The position numbers and the translations under genes are program-made. A model generated the notes under the pieces. It searched no databases. It saw nothing but the letters and a program-made list of their open reading frames with translations, and had not been told where the DNA came from. DNA of 64,000 nt, taken from Actinomycetospora callitridis (GTDB lineage Bacteria > Actinomycetota > Actinomycetes > Mycobacteriales > Pseudonocardiaceae). The stretch is from assembly GCF_028737265.1 (NCBI RefSeq), contig NZ_JAQZAK010000005.1, positions 248,001 to 312,000 of the forward strand, read 5' to 3'. Below, piece after piece: positions 51,120 through 59,598 of this stretch. Within the stretch, counting starts at the first letter, position 1, and each line of letters begins with the position of its first letter.

Positions 51120-53492
51120 CTAGCGGTCGGCGAGGACGCTGACCGAGGTGATGCGGTGCAGGGCGAAGGACAGCGGCGAGCCGCCGATCACGTCGCCGTT
51201 GGTCTCGCCGTCATCGGTGTCCTCCACACCCTCGAGCACCCCGCCGCCGACGCGCAGGGGGCGCACGACGCGCTGGGACGCGGTGCCGTGGGCGTCGACG
51301 TAGCCGATCCACACGCTGCGCCCGGAGCGCGCCGCCTCGGCGAGGACCGCGACGGTGGCCGAGGTCGTCGCCGAGCGCGTGGGGTTCCCCGTCGCCCCGC
51401 GACCCCGGGCGGCGCTCGCGGCGCGGTCGCCGGCGCGCAGCTGGGCGACGAGGGCGGTGATCTGGTCGTCGGAGAGGGTCGGCGTGGTGCCCACCGCGCG
51501 CTCGGGGCGCCGCGCGGCGGTGCGCCGGCCCTTGGGGCGCAGGTCGAGCACGCCGCCGACGTCGTCCTCGGCGACGGGGGAGAGCCCGGCGGCGCGCAGG
51601 GCCTCGAGCACCTCGACCAGCGGCTGGGTGCTGACCAGCACGGTGGGGGCGATGCGCCGCAGCTCGAGACGCTCGGCCTCGGGGTGGACCATGACCTCGG
51701 CGATCAGCGCCTCGTCCTCGGAGCGCAGGAACGACGCCGCCGCCCCGCCGCGCAGGCGTCCGTGGCGGCGGGCGACGTCGTCGACGAGGTAGGTGAGCCC
51801 CTGGGGGACGGGGGTGGCCGAGCGGGTGCGGAACAGCTCGTGGAGGTCCGCGGCCGTCTGCCCCAGATCGAGCGCGCGGCGCACCGAGCCCTCGCTGATC
51901 CGGTAGACGGTCGCGCTGCCCGCGGACTCGACGTCGGCGACGCGGTCGAGCGCCGCCGCGAGCTCGGGCTCGAGGCGTCCCGGGGCGACGGCGGTGAGGT
52001 CGGCCTGCAGGAGCACGTGGTCGATGGGGTCGGGCAGCGCGCGGCGCAGCGCGGCGGCCGCGGCACCGTCGGGGTCGTCGCCGGGGCTGCGCGCGGGGAC
52101 GAGCAGCTCGCGGGTGGCGGAGGTGACCGTGTCGTGGGCGACGAGCCCGAGCGTCGTCGCCTCGCGCAGCACCGTGCGCGCCATCTCGTCGCGCTGCCGC
52201 CCGCCCTTGCGCGGGGCGCGCCAGGCCAGGGACGCGATGAGGTCGTCGGCGCTCGGGGGGCCGTCGCCGTCGGCGAACTCGCGGAGCCGGTCGAGCACCC
52301 GGCGGCGCAGCGCCGGCGCCCAGGGCCGGCGCGCCTCGTCGGAGAGCGGGCCGATGAGCTTGTCGCCCACGTCGCGGGCGCCCACCAGCGACGGCGCGCG
52401 GGGCGTGTCGAGCCACCCGCGGGCGAGCGTCACCCAGCGCACGTCGGGGCCGGAGGCGAGCCACCGGTCGACGGCGCTGGTGGGCGTCCACGCGGGATCG
52501 TTGCCCTCGGAGACCGCGACGAGCCCCGCGCCGGCGAGCACCTCGACCAGCAGGGCCGCGTCCTGCTCGGTGACCCCGAGGTCGCGGGCCACCCGGCGCA
52601 GGTCGCGCACGCCGAGCCCACCGGAGCGCAGGACCGCCGGCGGATGCGCCGACCACGCGGTGAGCACGGCCTCCGCGCGCCGGGTGACCTCGAGGATCTC
52701 GCCGGCGGCGGTGGCGTCGACGTCGGCCGGGTCGCGGTGGCGCGGCGGGGGCATGGGGTCGGTGACCGCGACGTCGCCGAGCGGGCGGTCGCCGCGCACC
52801 GCGAGGGCCGCCTCGCGGGTGAGCTCCACGGTCTCGAGGTCGACGCGCACGAGGATGCCCGCCGCGAGGAGCCGGCCCACCGGCCCCCTATCGGCGTGCT
52901 CCCCCGAATCGGCCCCCTGCGCGCGGCTGCGGCCGACGGGCCCCTCGGTGGCCAGCGCGTCGACCACCCCGCGCTCGTCGGGGGGCAGGGCGTCGACGAT
53001 CTCCGCGGGGTCGTCCGCGGTGGCGATCGCCGAGAACTCCGGTGCGGGCCGGCCGAGACCACCGGGGTAGCGCACCGAGACGTCGCGCAGCGCGGGGACG
53101 GCACGCACACCCGCGGTGGCCGACGGGTCCGCGCGGGCCAGCTCCGGGGGCACGGTGGCGCCGTCGGACCAGGCCAGCGCCCGGCGCTCGAGGTCGGCGA
53201 GCGCGGCCCGGCCGGCGTCGGCGCGGTCGGGACCGAGGAGCGCGAGCACGTCCCCGAGGGCGGCGGACATCTCGTCGGCGCGCACCACCAGCAGCGCGTC
53301 GACCACCTGGAGCGTGAACGCGTCGAGGTCCTCGCACGCACGGCCCACCGACATCCGCACGCTCGCGCGCGTCGCCACCACACCGATGTCGGCGGGGGCA
53401 GGCAGCGCCAGGTCCGGACGCGCGCGCAACAACGCGCCCAGGGTGTCGTCGTCCTGGGCGCGCAGGTGGTCGAGCAGGGTCCGGGCGGACAT
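51120..53492 (-). CDS. Helicase-associated domain protein (Rv0862c-like)
   Basis: A 790-residue protein without P-loop. The opening MSARTLLDHLRAQDDDTLGALLRARPDLALPAP matches the actinobacterial Rv0862c family; middle segments repeat winged-helix-like patterns (LGVTEQDAALLVEVLAGAGLVAVS), and around DPIDHVLLQADLTAVAPGRLEPELAAALDRVADVESAGSATVYRI lies the helicase C-terminal associated domain. Near the end WIGYVDAHGTASQRVVRPLRV resembles a WYL-type segment. Adjacent to XPB in mycobacteria, so a partner role in repair is likely; here a conservon separates them. ATG at 53492. Confidence 0.87.
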   Translation of the reverse strand: MSARTLLDHLRAQDDDTLGALLRARPDLALPAPADIGVVATRASVRMSVGRACEDLDAFTLQVVDALLVVRADEMSAALGDVLALLGPDRADAGRAALADLERRALAWSDGATVPPELARADPSATAGVRAVPALRDVSVRYPGGLGRPAPEFSAIATADDPAEIVDALPPDERGVVDALATEGPVGRSRAQGADSGEHADRGPVGRLLAAGILVRVDLETVELTREAALAVRGDRPLGDVAVTDPMPPPRHRDPADVDATAAGEILEVTRRAEAVLTAWSAHPPAVLRSGGLGVRDLRRVARDLGVTEQDAALLVEVLAGAGLVAVSEGNDPAWTPTSAVDRWLASGPDVRWVTLARGWLDTPRAPSLVGARDVGDKLIGPLSDEARRPWAPALRRRVLDRLREFADGDGPPSADDLIASLAWRAPRKGGRQRDEMARTVLREATTLGLVAHDTVTSATRELLVPARSPGDDPDGAAAAALRRALPDPIDHVLLQADLTAVAPGRLEPELAAALDRVADVESAGSATVYRISEGSVRRALDLGQTAADLHELFRTRSATPVPQGLTYLVDDVARRHGRLRGGAAASFLRSEDEALIAEVMVHPEAERLELRRIAPTVLVSTQPLVEVLEALRAAGLSPVAEDDVGGVLDLRPKGRRTAARRPERAVGTTPTLSDDQITALVAQLRAGDRAASAARGRGATGNPTRSATTSATVAVLAEAARSGRSVWIGYVDAHGTASQRVVRPLRVGGGVLEGVEDTDDGETNGDVIGGSPLSFALHRITSVSVLADR

Positions 53493-53603
53493 CGCCTCCC
53501 CACGGTAGTCGGGCTCCGGCGCGCGCACCCTCGAGGTGCGGCAGACTGGAGCCCCGCCGTCCCGGCGGGCGTGTGTGAGAGACGGCGGGAGGAGCCAGCG
53601 GCC

Positions 53604-53792
53604 ATGGCAGACGACGACGAGACCACGACCCCGCGCCAGGATCCGTGGTGGCCCGCGGACGAGGGGGACCACCCGATCACCGAGCTGATGGCGCCCACCC
53701 AGGGTTCGCCGTCGCCGTACGGGGAGACGCAGTTCCCGCTGCCCGCCGACCAGCTCGGCTACGAGCACCCGGTCACCGAGATCAACCGCTGA
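53604..53792 (+). CDS. Small acidic conserved protein (Rv0863-like)
   Basis: A 62-residue acidic, proline-rich protein, with DPWWPADEGDHPITELM, then YGETQFPLP and GYEHPVTEINR. No known function. Its ATG has GGGAGGAG at good spacing, and its position next to an Rv0862c-like gene and moaC equals M. tuberculosis Rv0863. It is short but probably a real conserved gene. The stop overlaps the apparent start of the next gene (CTGA). Confidence 0.7.
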   Translation: MADDDETTTPRQDPWWPADEGDHPITELMAPTQGSPSPYGETQFPLPADQLGYEHPVTEINR

Positions 53793-54400
53793 GTACCGCC
53801 GCCGGTCTCCTGCTCGCCGCCGGCGGCGGCCGGCGGATGGGTCGGCCCAAGGCGGCCGTCGAGCTGGACGGCGAGCCCCTGGTGGCCCGCGCCGTGCGGA
53901 CGCTGCGCGACGCGGGGCTCGACCCGGTGGTGGTCGTGCTCGGGGCGGGCCTGCCGGACGTCGCGGAGCTGCTGCCGGCCGGGACGCGCTGGGTGCCCGC
54001 GCCGGGCTGGGACACCGAGGGGCAGGCTGCCTCGCTGCGCGCCGGCCTGGACGCGTTGGACGCCACCGACGCGGACGCGGTCCTCGTGGCGCTCGTCGAC
54101 ACCCCGGGCATCGGGCCGACGGCGCTGGCTCGGGTGGCCGCGCACGCCACCGGCCCCGACGCCCTGGCCCGCGGTGCCGTCGACGGCCGGGCGGGGCACC
54201 CGGTGCTGCTCGGCCGGGCGCACTGGGCGAGGGTGCGGGCGGCGGCCGAGGGCGACGCCGGCGCGCGGGGCTTCCTGCGCGGCCGGGACGACGTGGTGGC
54301 GGTGGACATCTCCGACGTGGCGGTGCCCGACGACCTCGACACCCCGGAGGACCTCGCGCGCTGGACGGGCGAGCAGACGACAGGAAGGGGCACACCGTGA
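53789..54400 (+). CDS. MocA-like molybdenum cofactor nucleotidyltransferase
   Basis: A protein of about 203 residues with the NTP-transferase core GLLLAAGGGRRMGRPKAAVELDGEPLVARAVRTLR at the N-terminus, VVVLGAGLPDV, then DAVLVALVDTPGIGPTAL and GRAGHPVLLGRAHW. This pattern is that of MobA/MocA enzymes that add a nucleotide, often CMP, to molybdopterin. In frame only a CTG is found at the expected start, overlapping the previous stop (CTGA); a GTG at 53645 would start inside the upstream gene. It adjoins malic enzyme and Moco genes. Confidence 0.8.
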   Translation: MSTAAGLLLAAGGGRRMGRPKAAVELDGEPLVARAVRTLRDAGLDPVVVVLGAGLPDVAELLPAGTRWVPAPGWDTEGQAASLRAGLDALDATDADAVLVALVDTPGIGPTALARVAAHATGPDALARGAVDGRAGHPVLLGRAHWARVRAAAEGDAGARGFLRGRDDVVAVDISDVAVPDDLDTPEDLARWTGEQTTGRGTP

Positions 54401-55863
54401 CCGTCCCGGGACCGGGGTACGCGATCACGGCCCGCGTCGAGGCGCCGGCGAGCGCCACGGCGGCGGGCGACCTCGCGGTGGCCGTCGGCCGCGTCGGCGG
54501 GGTCATGACCGCGTTCGACGTCGTCGAGTCGCGCACCGACTCGATCATCATCGACATCAGCTGCAACGCCCTGTCCGAGGAGCACGCCGGGCAGATCACC
54601 GACGCGCTCGACGTCCTCGACGGTGTCCGGGTGCGCAACGTCTCCGACCGCACGTTCCTCGTCCACCTCGGCGGCAAGATCGAGGTGACGCCGAAGGTCG
54701 GCCTGCGGACCCGCGAGGACCTCTCCCGCGCCTACACACCCGGCGTCGCCCGGGTCTGCCAGGCGATCGCCCGCCGCCCCGACGACGCCCGCAGCCTCAC
54801 CATCAAGCGCAACACCGTCGCCGTCGTCACCGACGGCTCGGCGGTGCTCGGGCTCGGCAACCTCGGCGCGGCCGCCGCGATGCCGGTGATGGAGGGCAAG
54901 GCGGCGCTGTTCAAGCGCTTCGCCGGTGTCGACGCCTGGCCGGTGTGCCTGGACACCCAGGACACCGAGGAGATCATCCGCACCGTCGAGGTCCTCGCCC
55001 CGGCGTACGGCGGGATCAACCTCGAGGACATCGCCGCACCGCGCTGCTTCGAGATCGAGGAGCGCCTGCGCGACAAGCTCGACATCCCCGTCTTCCACGA
55101 CGACCAGCACGGCACCGCCGTCGTCGTCCTCGGCGCGCTCCGCAACGCGCTGCGCGTGGTGGACAAGGAGATGAACGACTGCCGGATCGTGGTCTGCGGC
55201 GTCGGCGCGGCGGGGTCGGCGATCATCCGGCTGCTGCTGCCGCTGGCGCCCGCCGACCTCATCGCCGTCGACGTCGACGGGATCATCCACCCGGACCGCG
55301 AGGGCCTGCACCCGAGCCTGGAGTGGGTGGCCGAACAGACGAACCGGGAGCACCGCACCGGGACGCTGGGCGACGCGATGCCCGGCGTCGACGTCTTCAT
55401 CGGGGTCTCCGCGCCGAACCTGCTCCACGAGTCCGACATCGCCGCCATGGCCGACAAGGCGGTCGTGTTCGCGCTGGCCAACCCCGACCCCGAGATCGAC
55501 CCGTCGCTGGCGCAGCGGCACGCGGCGATCGTCGCCACCGGGCGGTCGGACTACCCGAACCAGATCAACAACGTCCTCGCCTTCCCCGGCATCTTCCGCG
55601 GGCTGCTCGACGCCCAGGCCCGGGGGATCACCGACGACATGCTGCTCGCCGCCTCGGCCGCGATCGGCGACGTCGTCGCGGAGCCCAACCCGCTGTTCAT
55701 CGTGCCGAGCGTCTTCGACAGCACGGTCGCCTCGGCGGTGGCCGGCGCGGTGCGCAAGACCGTCGAGCGGGCCCGCGAGCAGGGTGCCGAGATGGTCGAC
55801 GTGGCCGCCGCCCTGGCCCTCGGCGAGGAGACGGCGAAGGCGGTGGAGGGTGCGGATGAATGA
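54397..55863 (+). CDS. NAD(P)-dependent malic enzyme with N-terminal ACT-like domain
   Basis: A 488-residue enzyme decarboxylating malate to pyruvate. Residues about 8-85 are an ACT-like domain (VAVGRVGGVMTAFDVVESRTDSIIIDISC), usually a binder of an amino acid effector. Catalysis: GLGNLGAAAAMPVMEGKAALFKRFAGVDAWPV, EDIAAPRCFEIE (metal), DDQHGTAVVVLGAL, GVGAAGSAI (nucleotide) and ANPDPEI. GTG start overlaps the previous gene. It interrupts the Moco gene series and overlaps moaC by 8 bases, so it is in that operon. Confidence 0.92.
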   Translation: MTVPGPGYAITARVEAPASATAAGDLAVAVGRVGGVMTAFDVVESRTDSIIIDISCNALSEEHAGQITDALDVLDGVRVRNVSDRTFLVHLGGKIEVTPKVGLRTREDLSRAYTPGVARVCQAIARRPDDARSLTIKRNTVAVVTDGSAVLGLGNLGAAAAMPVMEGKAALFKRFAGVDAWPVCLDTQDTEEIIRTVEVLAPAYGGINLEDIAAPRCFEIEERLRDKLDIPVFHDDQHGTAVVVLGALRNALRVVDKEMNDCRIVVCGVGAAGSAIIRLLLPLAPADLIAVDVDGIIHPDREGLHPSLEWVAEQTNREHRTGTLGDAMPGVDVFIGVSAPNLLHESDIAAMADKAVVFALANPDPEIDPSLAQRHAAIVATGRSDYPNQINNVLAFPGIFRGLLDAQARGITDDMLLAASAAIGDVVAEPNPLFIVPSVFDSTVASAVAGAVRKTVERAREQGAEMVDVAAALALGEETAKAVEGADE

Positions 55864-56365
55864 GGGTCCGGGCGACGGGGGCAGTGCCCGTGGCCTCACG
55901 CACGTCGACGCCACCGGCGCGGCGCGGATGGTCGACGTGGGGGACAAGGAGGTCACGCGCCGCACGGCGACGGCCACCGGGGTCCTGCGCACCACCGCCG
56001 AGGTCGTCGCGGCGCTGCGGGACGACACCGTCCCGAAGGGCGACGCGCTGGGCACGGCCCGGGTCGCGGGCATCATGGGCGCGAAGCGCACGCCCGACCT
56101 GATCCCGCTGTGCCACCCGATCCCGCTGGCCGGCGTGACCGTCGACCTCGACGTCGGCGACGACCACGTCGCGATCACCGCGACGGCGCGCAGCGCCGAC
56201 CGCACGGGGGTGGAGATGGAGGCGCTGACCGCCGTCGCCGTGGCCGGGCTGACGCTGCACGACATGATCAAGGCGCTGGATCCGGCGGCGACGCTGGACG
56301 GAGTGCGCCTCGAGCGCAAGGAGGGGGGACGTTCCGGTGTCTGGACCCGACCCGACGGCCGCTGA
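55856..56365 (+). CDS. moaC: Cyclic pyranopterin monophosphate synthase MoaC
   Basis: A 169-residue enzyme of early molybdopterin synthesis. DVGDKEVTRRTATATGVL, KGDALGTARVAGIMGAKRT, LIPLCHPIPL and MEALTAVAVAGLTLHDMIKA are the family motifs, with catalytic residues in the KGD and LCHPIPL segments. Start ATG overlaps the malic enzyme stop by 8 bases. Equivalent to M. tuberculosis Rv0864. Confidence 0.95.
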   Translation: MNEGPGDGGSARGLTHVDATGAARMVDVGDKEVTRRTATATGVLRTTAEVVAALRDDTVPKGDALGTARVAGIMGAKRTPDLIPLCHPIPLAGVTVDLDVGDDHVAITATARSADRTGVEMEALTAVAVAGLTLHDMIKALDPAATLDGVRLERKEGGRSGVWTRPDGR

Positions 56366-56870
56366 GGACTCCACGGCCGACCCCACGGCCGACCCGACCC
56401 GACGGGCGCGCGTCGTCACCGCGTCCAACCGTGCCGCGGGCGGTGTCTACACCGACCGCGGCGGGCCGATCATCGTCGGCTGGCTGCGCGAGCAGGGCTT
56501 CACCACACCCGACCCCGTCGTGGTGCGCGACGGGGAGCCCGTCGCCGCCGCATTGCGCGACGCCGTCGCCGACGGGGCGCACGTCGTCGTCACCACCGGC
56601 GGCACCGGCATCTCCCCGACCGACGCGACGCCCGAGGCGACGCGCGCGGTCCTGGACTACGAGATCCCGGGGCTCGCGGACGCGATCCGGCGCGCCGGCG
56701 CCGACGCGGTGCCGACGTCGGTGCTCTCACGTGGCGTGGCGGGGGTCGCGAAGCGCACCCTGGTGGTGAACCTGCCCGGCTCCCCGGGCGGGGTGCGCGA
56801 CGGGCTGACGGTGCTCGCACCGGTGCTGGCCCACGCCGTCGACCAGATTCTCGGAGGGGACCACCCGTGA
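56337..56870 (+). CDS. Molybdopterin adenylyltransferase Mog/MoaB family
   Basis: A 177-residue protein that adenylates molybdopterin before molybdenum insertion by MoeA. ARVVTASNRAAGGVYTDRGGPIIVGWLREQG, VVVTTGGTGISPTDATPEAT and LVVNLPGSPGGVRDGL are signatures (GGTGxxxxD). GTG start overlaps moaC by 29 bases; stop overlaps moaE start. An acidic N-terminal extension of about 20 residues precedes the core. Confidence 0.93.
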   Translation: MSGPDPTAAEDSTADPTADPTRRARVVTASNRAAGGVYTDRGGPIIVGWLREQGFTTPDPVVVRDGEPVAAALRDAVADGAHVVVTTGGTGISPTDATPEATRAVLDYEIPGLADAIRRAGADAVPTSVLSRGVAGVAKRTLVVNLPGSPGGVRDGLTVLAPVLAHAVDQILGGDHP

Positions 56871-57307
56871 CGTCCACAGCCCCGGCCCGCGTCCTGCGCG
56901 CCACCGTCACCGAGGAGCTCCTGGACGTCTCGGAGCACGCGGCACTGGTCGACGACGCCGCCGCGGGCGCCGTGGTGACGTTCGCGGGCGTCGTCCGCGA
57001 CCACGACCACGGCCGCTCGGTGACGGCCCTGGACTACGAGGGCCACCCGAGCGCCGCGGCCGTGGTGGAGAAGGTGGCCGCCGACGTCGCCGCCGCGTTC
57101 CCCGGCGTGCGCGCGCTCGCCGTCACCCACCGCGTCGGTGCCCTGGGCATCGGCGACGTCGCGCTGGCCTGCGCGGTCGCCGCGGAGCACCGCCGTCAGG
57201 CGTTCGACGCGTGCAGCGAGCTCGTCGACGCCGTGAAGCGCGAGCTGCCGGTGTGGAAGCGCCAGGAGTTCACCGACGGCACCGAGGAATGGGTCAACTG
57301 CCCCTGA
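56867..57307 (+). CDS. moaE: Molybdopterin synthase catalytic subunit MoaE
   Basis: A 146-residue large subunit of molybdopterin synthase. VVTFAGVVRDHDHGRSVTALDYEGHPSAA, AVTHRVGALGIGDVALACAVAAEHRRQAFDACSELVDAVKRELPVWKRQEF contain the conserved core with catalytic Lys. The partner MoaD is not in the window. GTG start overlaps mog. Its stop is 3 bases from the stop of the converging rpf gene. Confidence 0.94.
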   Translation: MTSTAPARVLRATVTEELLDVSEHAALVDDAAAGAVVTFAGVVRDHDHGRSVTALDYEGHPSAAAVVEKVAADVAAAFPGVRALAVTHRVGALGIGDVALACAVAAEHRRQAFDACSELVDAVKRELPVWKRQEFTDGTEEWVNCP

Positions 57308-57310
57308 GCC

Positions 57311-58039
57311 TCAGCTCATCGTGAGCGTCTGGCCCGGGAAGATGAGGTTCGGGTCGGTGGCGACGTCGGGGTTCCCCTGGGCCAGGGTGCGCCAGGTCGC
57401 GCCGTGCGAGGCGGCGATCGAGCTCAGCGTGTCCCCGGCCTTCACGGTGTAGGAGCCGGCCGAGCCCGACGCGGGCGTGTCGCGCACGGTGCGGGTCTCG
57501 GGGGCGGCCTCGTCCGAGGACGAGCCGGAGTCCTCGTCGCTCGAGGCGGAGCCGGAGCCGGAGCCGGAGCCGGCATCGGAGCCGGAGTCGGCGTCGCTGC
57601 CGGAGTCGGACGACCCCGCCGACGGCACGCTGCTGTTGGGCGAGTCGTCGGTGTTGCCCGTCTTCTTCGAGCACGTGGGCCAGGCGTTCATGCCCTGCTC
57701 GGCCTTGACGCGCTCGGCGACCTGGATCTGCTCCTCGCGGCTGGCGTCCTCGGGCTGCCCGGAGCCGCCGAAGGAGCGCCACGTCGAGTCGGTGAACTGC
57801 AGCCCGCCGCCGAAGCCGTTGCCGGTGTTGATGCCCCAGTTCCCGCTGCTCTCGCACTCGGCGAGGGCGTCCCAGTCGGTGTCCGCGTGCGCCGCGGGCG
57901 CGGCGAGCAGCGCGGCGGGGATGACCGGCGCGCCCGCGGCGACGACGGCGAGGGTCGCCCGGCCGAGGCGGCCGGGACGACGCGGCGCGCGGTGACGTCC
58001 GGTGGTGGCAGTGGGCAGCACGGCACGAACGAGGTCCAC
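57311..58039 (-). CDS. Resuscitation-promoting factor with LysM domain, copy 1
   Basis: A 242-residue secreted protein. Signal region to about residue 53 (Ala-rich, ending APAAHA), then an Rpf lysozyme-like domain: DTDWDALAECESSGNWGINTGNGFGGGLQFTDSTW with catalytic Glu in ECESS and a disulphide to TCSKK. A Ser/Asp/Gly-rich linker of about 70 residues leads to a LysM domain at the C-terminus (SYTVKAGDTLSSIAASHGA). Rpf proteins cleave peptidoglycan and wake dormant cells. GTG at 58039 with GGGAGA is used; a longer start is rejected. Position equals M. tuberculosis rpfA (Rv0867c). Confidence 0.92.
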   Translation of the reverse strand: MDLVRAVLPTATTGRHRAPRRPGRLGRATLAVVAAGAPVIPAALLAAPAAHADTDWDALAECESSGNWGINTGNGFGGGLQFTDSTWRSFGGSGQPEDASREEQIQVAERVKAEQGMNAWPTCSKKTGNTDDSPNSSVPSAGSSDSGSDADSGSDAGSGSGSGSASSDEDSGSSSDEAAPETRTVRDTPASGSAGSYTVKAGDTLSSIAASHGATWRTLAQGNPDVATDPNLIFPGQTLTMS

Positions 58040-58375
58040 GTATCTCCCGGAGCCGCGCCACGGCCGACGTGCTCCGGGCCGTCGCGGGAGGGGAGCGGAC
58101 GGCGCTCGGTGTCGGTCCCTGTCCGGGCCGTACGTCGCGGGGAGCGGGAGGCCCGTCGGACAGGGTGGCGCCCGGGCTCCGGTCGGCACCGTTCGAGCGG
58201 ACCGACGCGTCGAGGCTAGATCCGCGCCGGGGCCACGGTGCGTGGCTCTCAGCTTCGTGAATCGACCGCGAGGTCACGAACGAGTGACGAAGGCGCTGCT
58301 CCGCGGTCTCGATGTCACCGAGGGCGACGCTCTTCGCACGGTCCGTCGCTGAGAAGACGTGACGACGATCACACA
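58040..58375. other. Leader/promoter region of first rpf gene
   Basis: About 330 bases upstream of the leftward rpf gene. A CRP-like site is at 58358-58373. I looked for the c-di-AMP (ydaO) riboswitch often found before rpf genes and did not recognise its conserved parts. No gene is supported. Confidence 0.4.
58358..58373. promoter_or_regulatory. CRP-like binding site
   Basis: CGTGA-CGACGA-TCACA matches the CRP consensus TGTGA-N6-TCACA in 9 of 10 positions. It lies 319 bases upstream of the start of rpf copy 1 and beside the terminator of rpf copy 2. In M. tuberculosis rpfA is a known target of the CRP homologue Rv3676. Confidence 0.5.
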
Positions 58376-58412
58376 CGACGGCCCCGGCTCCTGGGTGGAG
58401 CCGGGGCCGTCG
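58376..58412 (-). terminator. Terminator of second rpf gene
   Basis: A perfect 15-base stem (CGACGGCCCCGGCTC at 58376-58390, GAGCCGGGGCCGTCG at 58398-58412) with a 7-base loop, 32 bases past the stop of the leftward rpf copy 2. Confidence 0.88.
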
Positions 58413-58444
58413 GAGTGTGCGGGGTGTTGCCCCCGAGGAGTGCC

Positions 58445-59074
58445 TCAGCCCAGCTTCAGCTGCTGCCCCGGGGAGATCGCGTCGGGGTCGGCGATCGCGT
58501 TGTTCTGGGCGACGGACTGCCACGAGACGCCGTGCGCGGCGGCGACCGAGCTCAGGGTGTCGCCGGCCGCGACGGTGTAGGCAGCGCCGGCGGCGGCCTT
58601 GGCCGGCTGGGCCTGCGGGGTCGCGGCGATGCTCTCGGTCTCGGAGGAGTCCGAGTCGGACGAGCCCGAGTCGGACTCCGAGCCGGACGAGCCCGAGTCC
58701 TCGGTGTTCGCCGAGCTGTCGGTGTTGCCCGTCTTCTTCGAGCACGTCGGCCAGGCGTTCATGCCCTGCTCGGCCTTGACGCGCTCGGCGACCTGGATCT
58801 GCTCGGAGCGGCTGGCGTCCTCCGGGTCGCCGGAGCCGCCGAAGGCGCGCCACGTCGAATCGGTGAACTGCAGACCGCCGCCGAACCCGTTGCCGGTGTT
58901 CGTGCTCCAGTCGCCACTGCTCTCGCACTGCGCGAGCTCGTCCCAGTCCGTGTCGGCCGACGCCAGACCGGTGCTCAGGGCCAGCGGGGCCGCCGCCATG
59001 GCGCCCACCAGGACGACCTGGGCCGCCCGCCGGGTGAAGGCGCGCGTCAGCGACTCATCGGTGTTCCGAAGCAT
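58445..59074 (-). CDS. Resuscitation-promoting factor with LysM domain, copy 2
   Basis: A 209-residue secreted protein very similar to copy 1. Signal peptide to about residue 40 (RRAAQVVLVGAMAAAPLALSTGLASA), Rpf domain DTDWDELAQCESSGDWSTNTGNGFGGGLQFTDSTW with the catalytic Glu replaced context ECESS changed to QCESS (the Glu is still in CESS), a Ser/Asp/Glu-rich linker and a C-terminal LysM domain (AYTVAAGDTLSSVAAAHGV). ATG after GGAGAGAGG. The two genes are tandem, each with its own terminator or leader. Confidence 0.92.
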   Translation of the reverse strand: MLRNTDESLTRAFTRRAAQVVLVGAMAAAPLALSTGLASADTDWDELAQCESSGDWSTNTGNGFGGGLQFTDSTWRAFGGSGDPEDASRSEQIQVAERVKAEQGMNAWPTCSKKTGNTDSSANTEDSGSSGSESDSGSSDSDSSETESIAATPQAQPAKAAAGAAYTVAAGDTLSSVAAAHGVSWQSVAQNNAIADPDAISPGQQLKLG

Positions 59075-59598
59075 GACCTCTCTCCGTACCGCGCCCCGCG
59101 GGAGGGACCACACGAGCGGGGTCGACGGCCGGTTCCACGCGGCCTCACCGCCCGCGGGTGCCAAGCACCCTCGGTCTCACGTCCTCGCGCCCGTCCGGTC
59201 CGCCACTTTCGTTCCGGGTCACCCGAGATCGCTGGACGGGCATCCGGCGCGGCGACCTCGGGGGTGTCAGGCACCCGCACACACCAGTCCGGCGCGTCGT
59301 CGGGAGCCGTGTCCGAACGGTACGGAGCACAGTGCGTCTTTCAAGCCGTCCAGTTGCGAGCGCGGTCACGTCGCCGACACCGTTTCGTGACCCGCCGTTG
59401 TGGACAACGCCTGCTCCAGGGCCGACATGATCTCCCTGAAAGGCCTGTTCCGCCCGCGTGTCGCAGATCCAATCTGTGCGTGGCCTCACGGTGACACACG
59501 GCCGTTCGGAGCAGCCGAATCTGAGGACCGCGACGCGGCGTCCTCATGGAAGGGACCGTCCGGTGGCTGTCGGATGACGCCTGCGGGATGCTGGGGGG
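59075..59598. other. Divergent region between rpf copy 2 and coxD-like gene
   Basis: About 520 bases. It holds the leader of rpf copy 2 with two small palindromes (59156-59170 and 59262-59276), and a small hairpin TTCGG-AGCAG-CCGAA at 59505-59519. No gene is supported; open frames here lack ribosome binding sites. A c-di-AMP riboswitch was looked for and not recognised. Confidence 0.45.
59156..59276. repeat. Pair of small palindromes in rpf copy 2 leader
   Basis: GGGTGCCAAGCACCC (59156-59170) and GGGTGTCAGGCACCC (59262-59276) are the same 15-base motif, GGGTG-N-CA-N-GCACCC, each able to form a short hairpin, 106 bases apart and 82 to 202 bases upstream of rpf copy 2. Confidence 0.6.

Noticed and set aside
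58040..59598. c-di-AMP (ydaO) riboswitch before the rpf genes
   Set aside because: Such riboswitches are known for rpf genes, but the conserved core segments could not be found on the coding strand of either leader.
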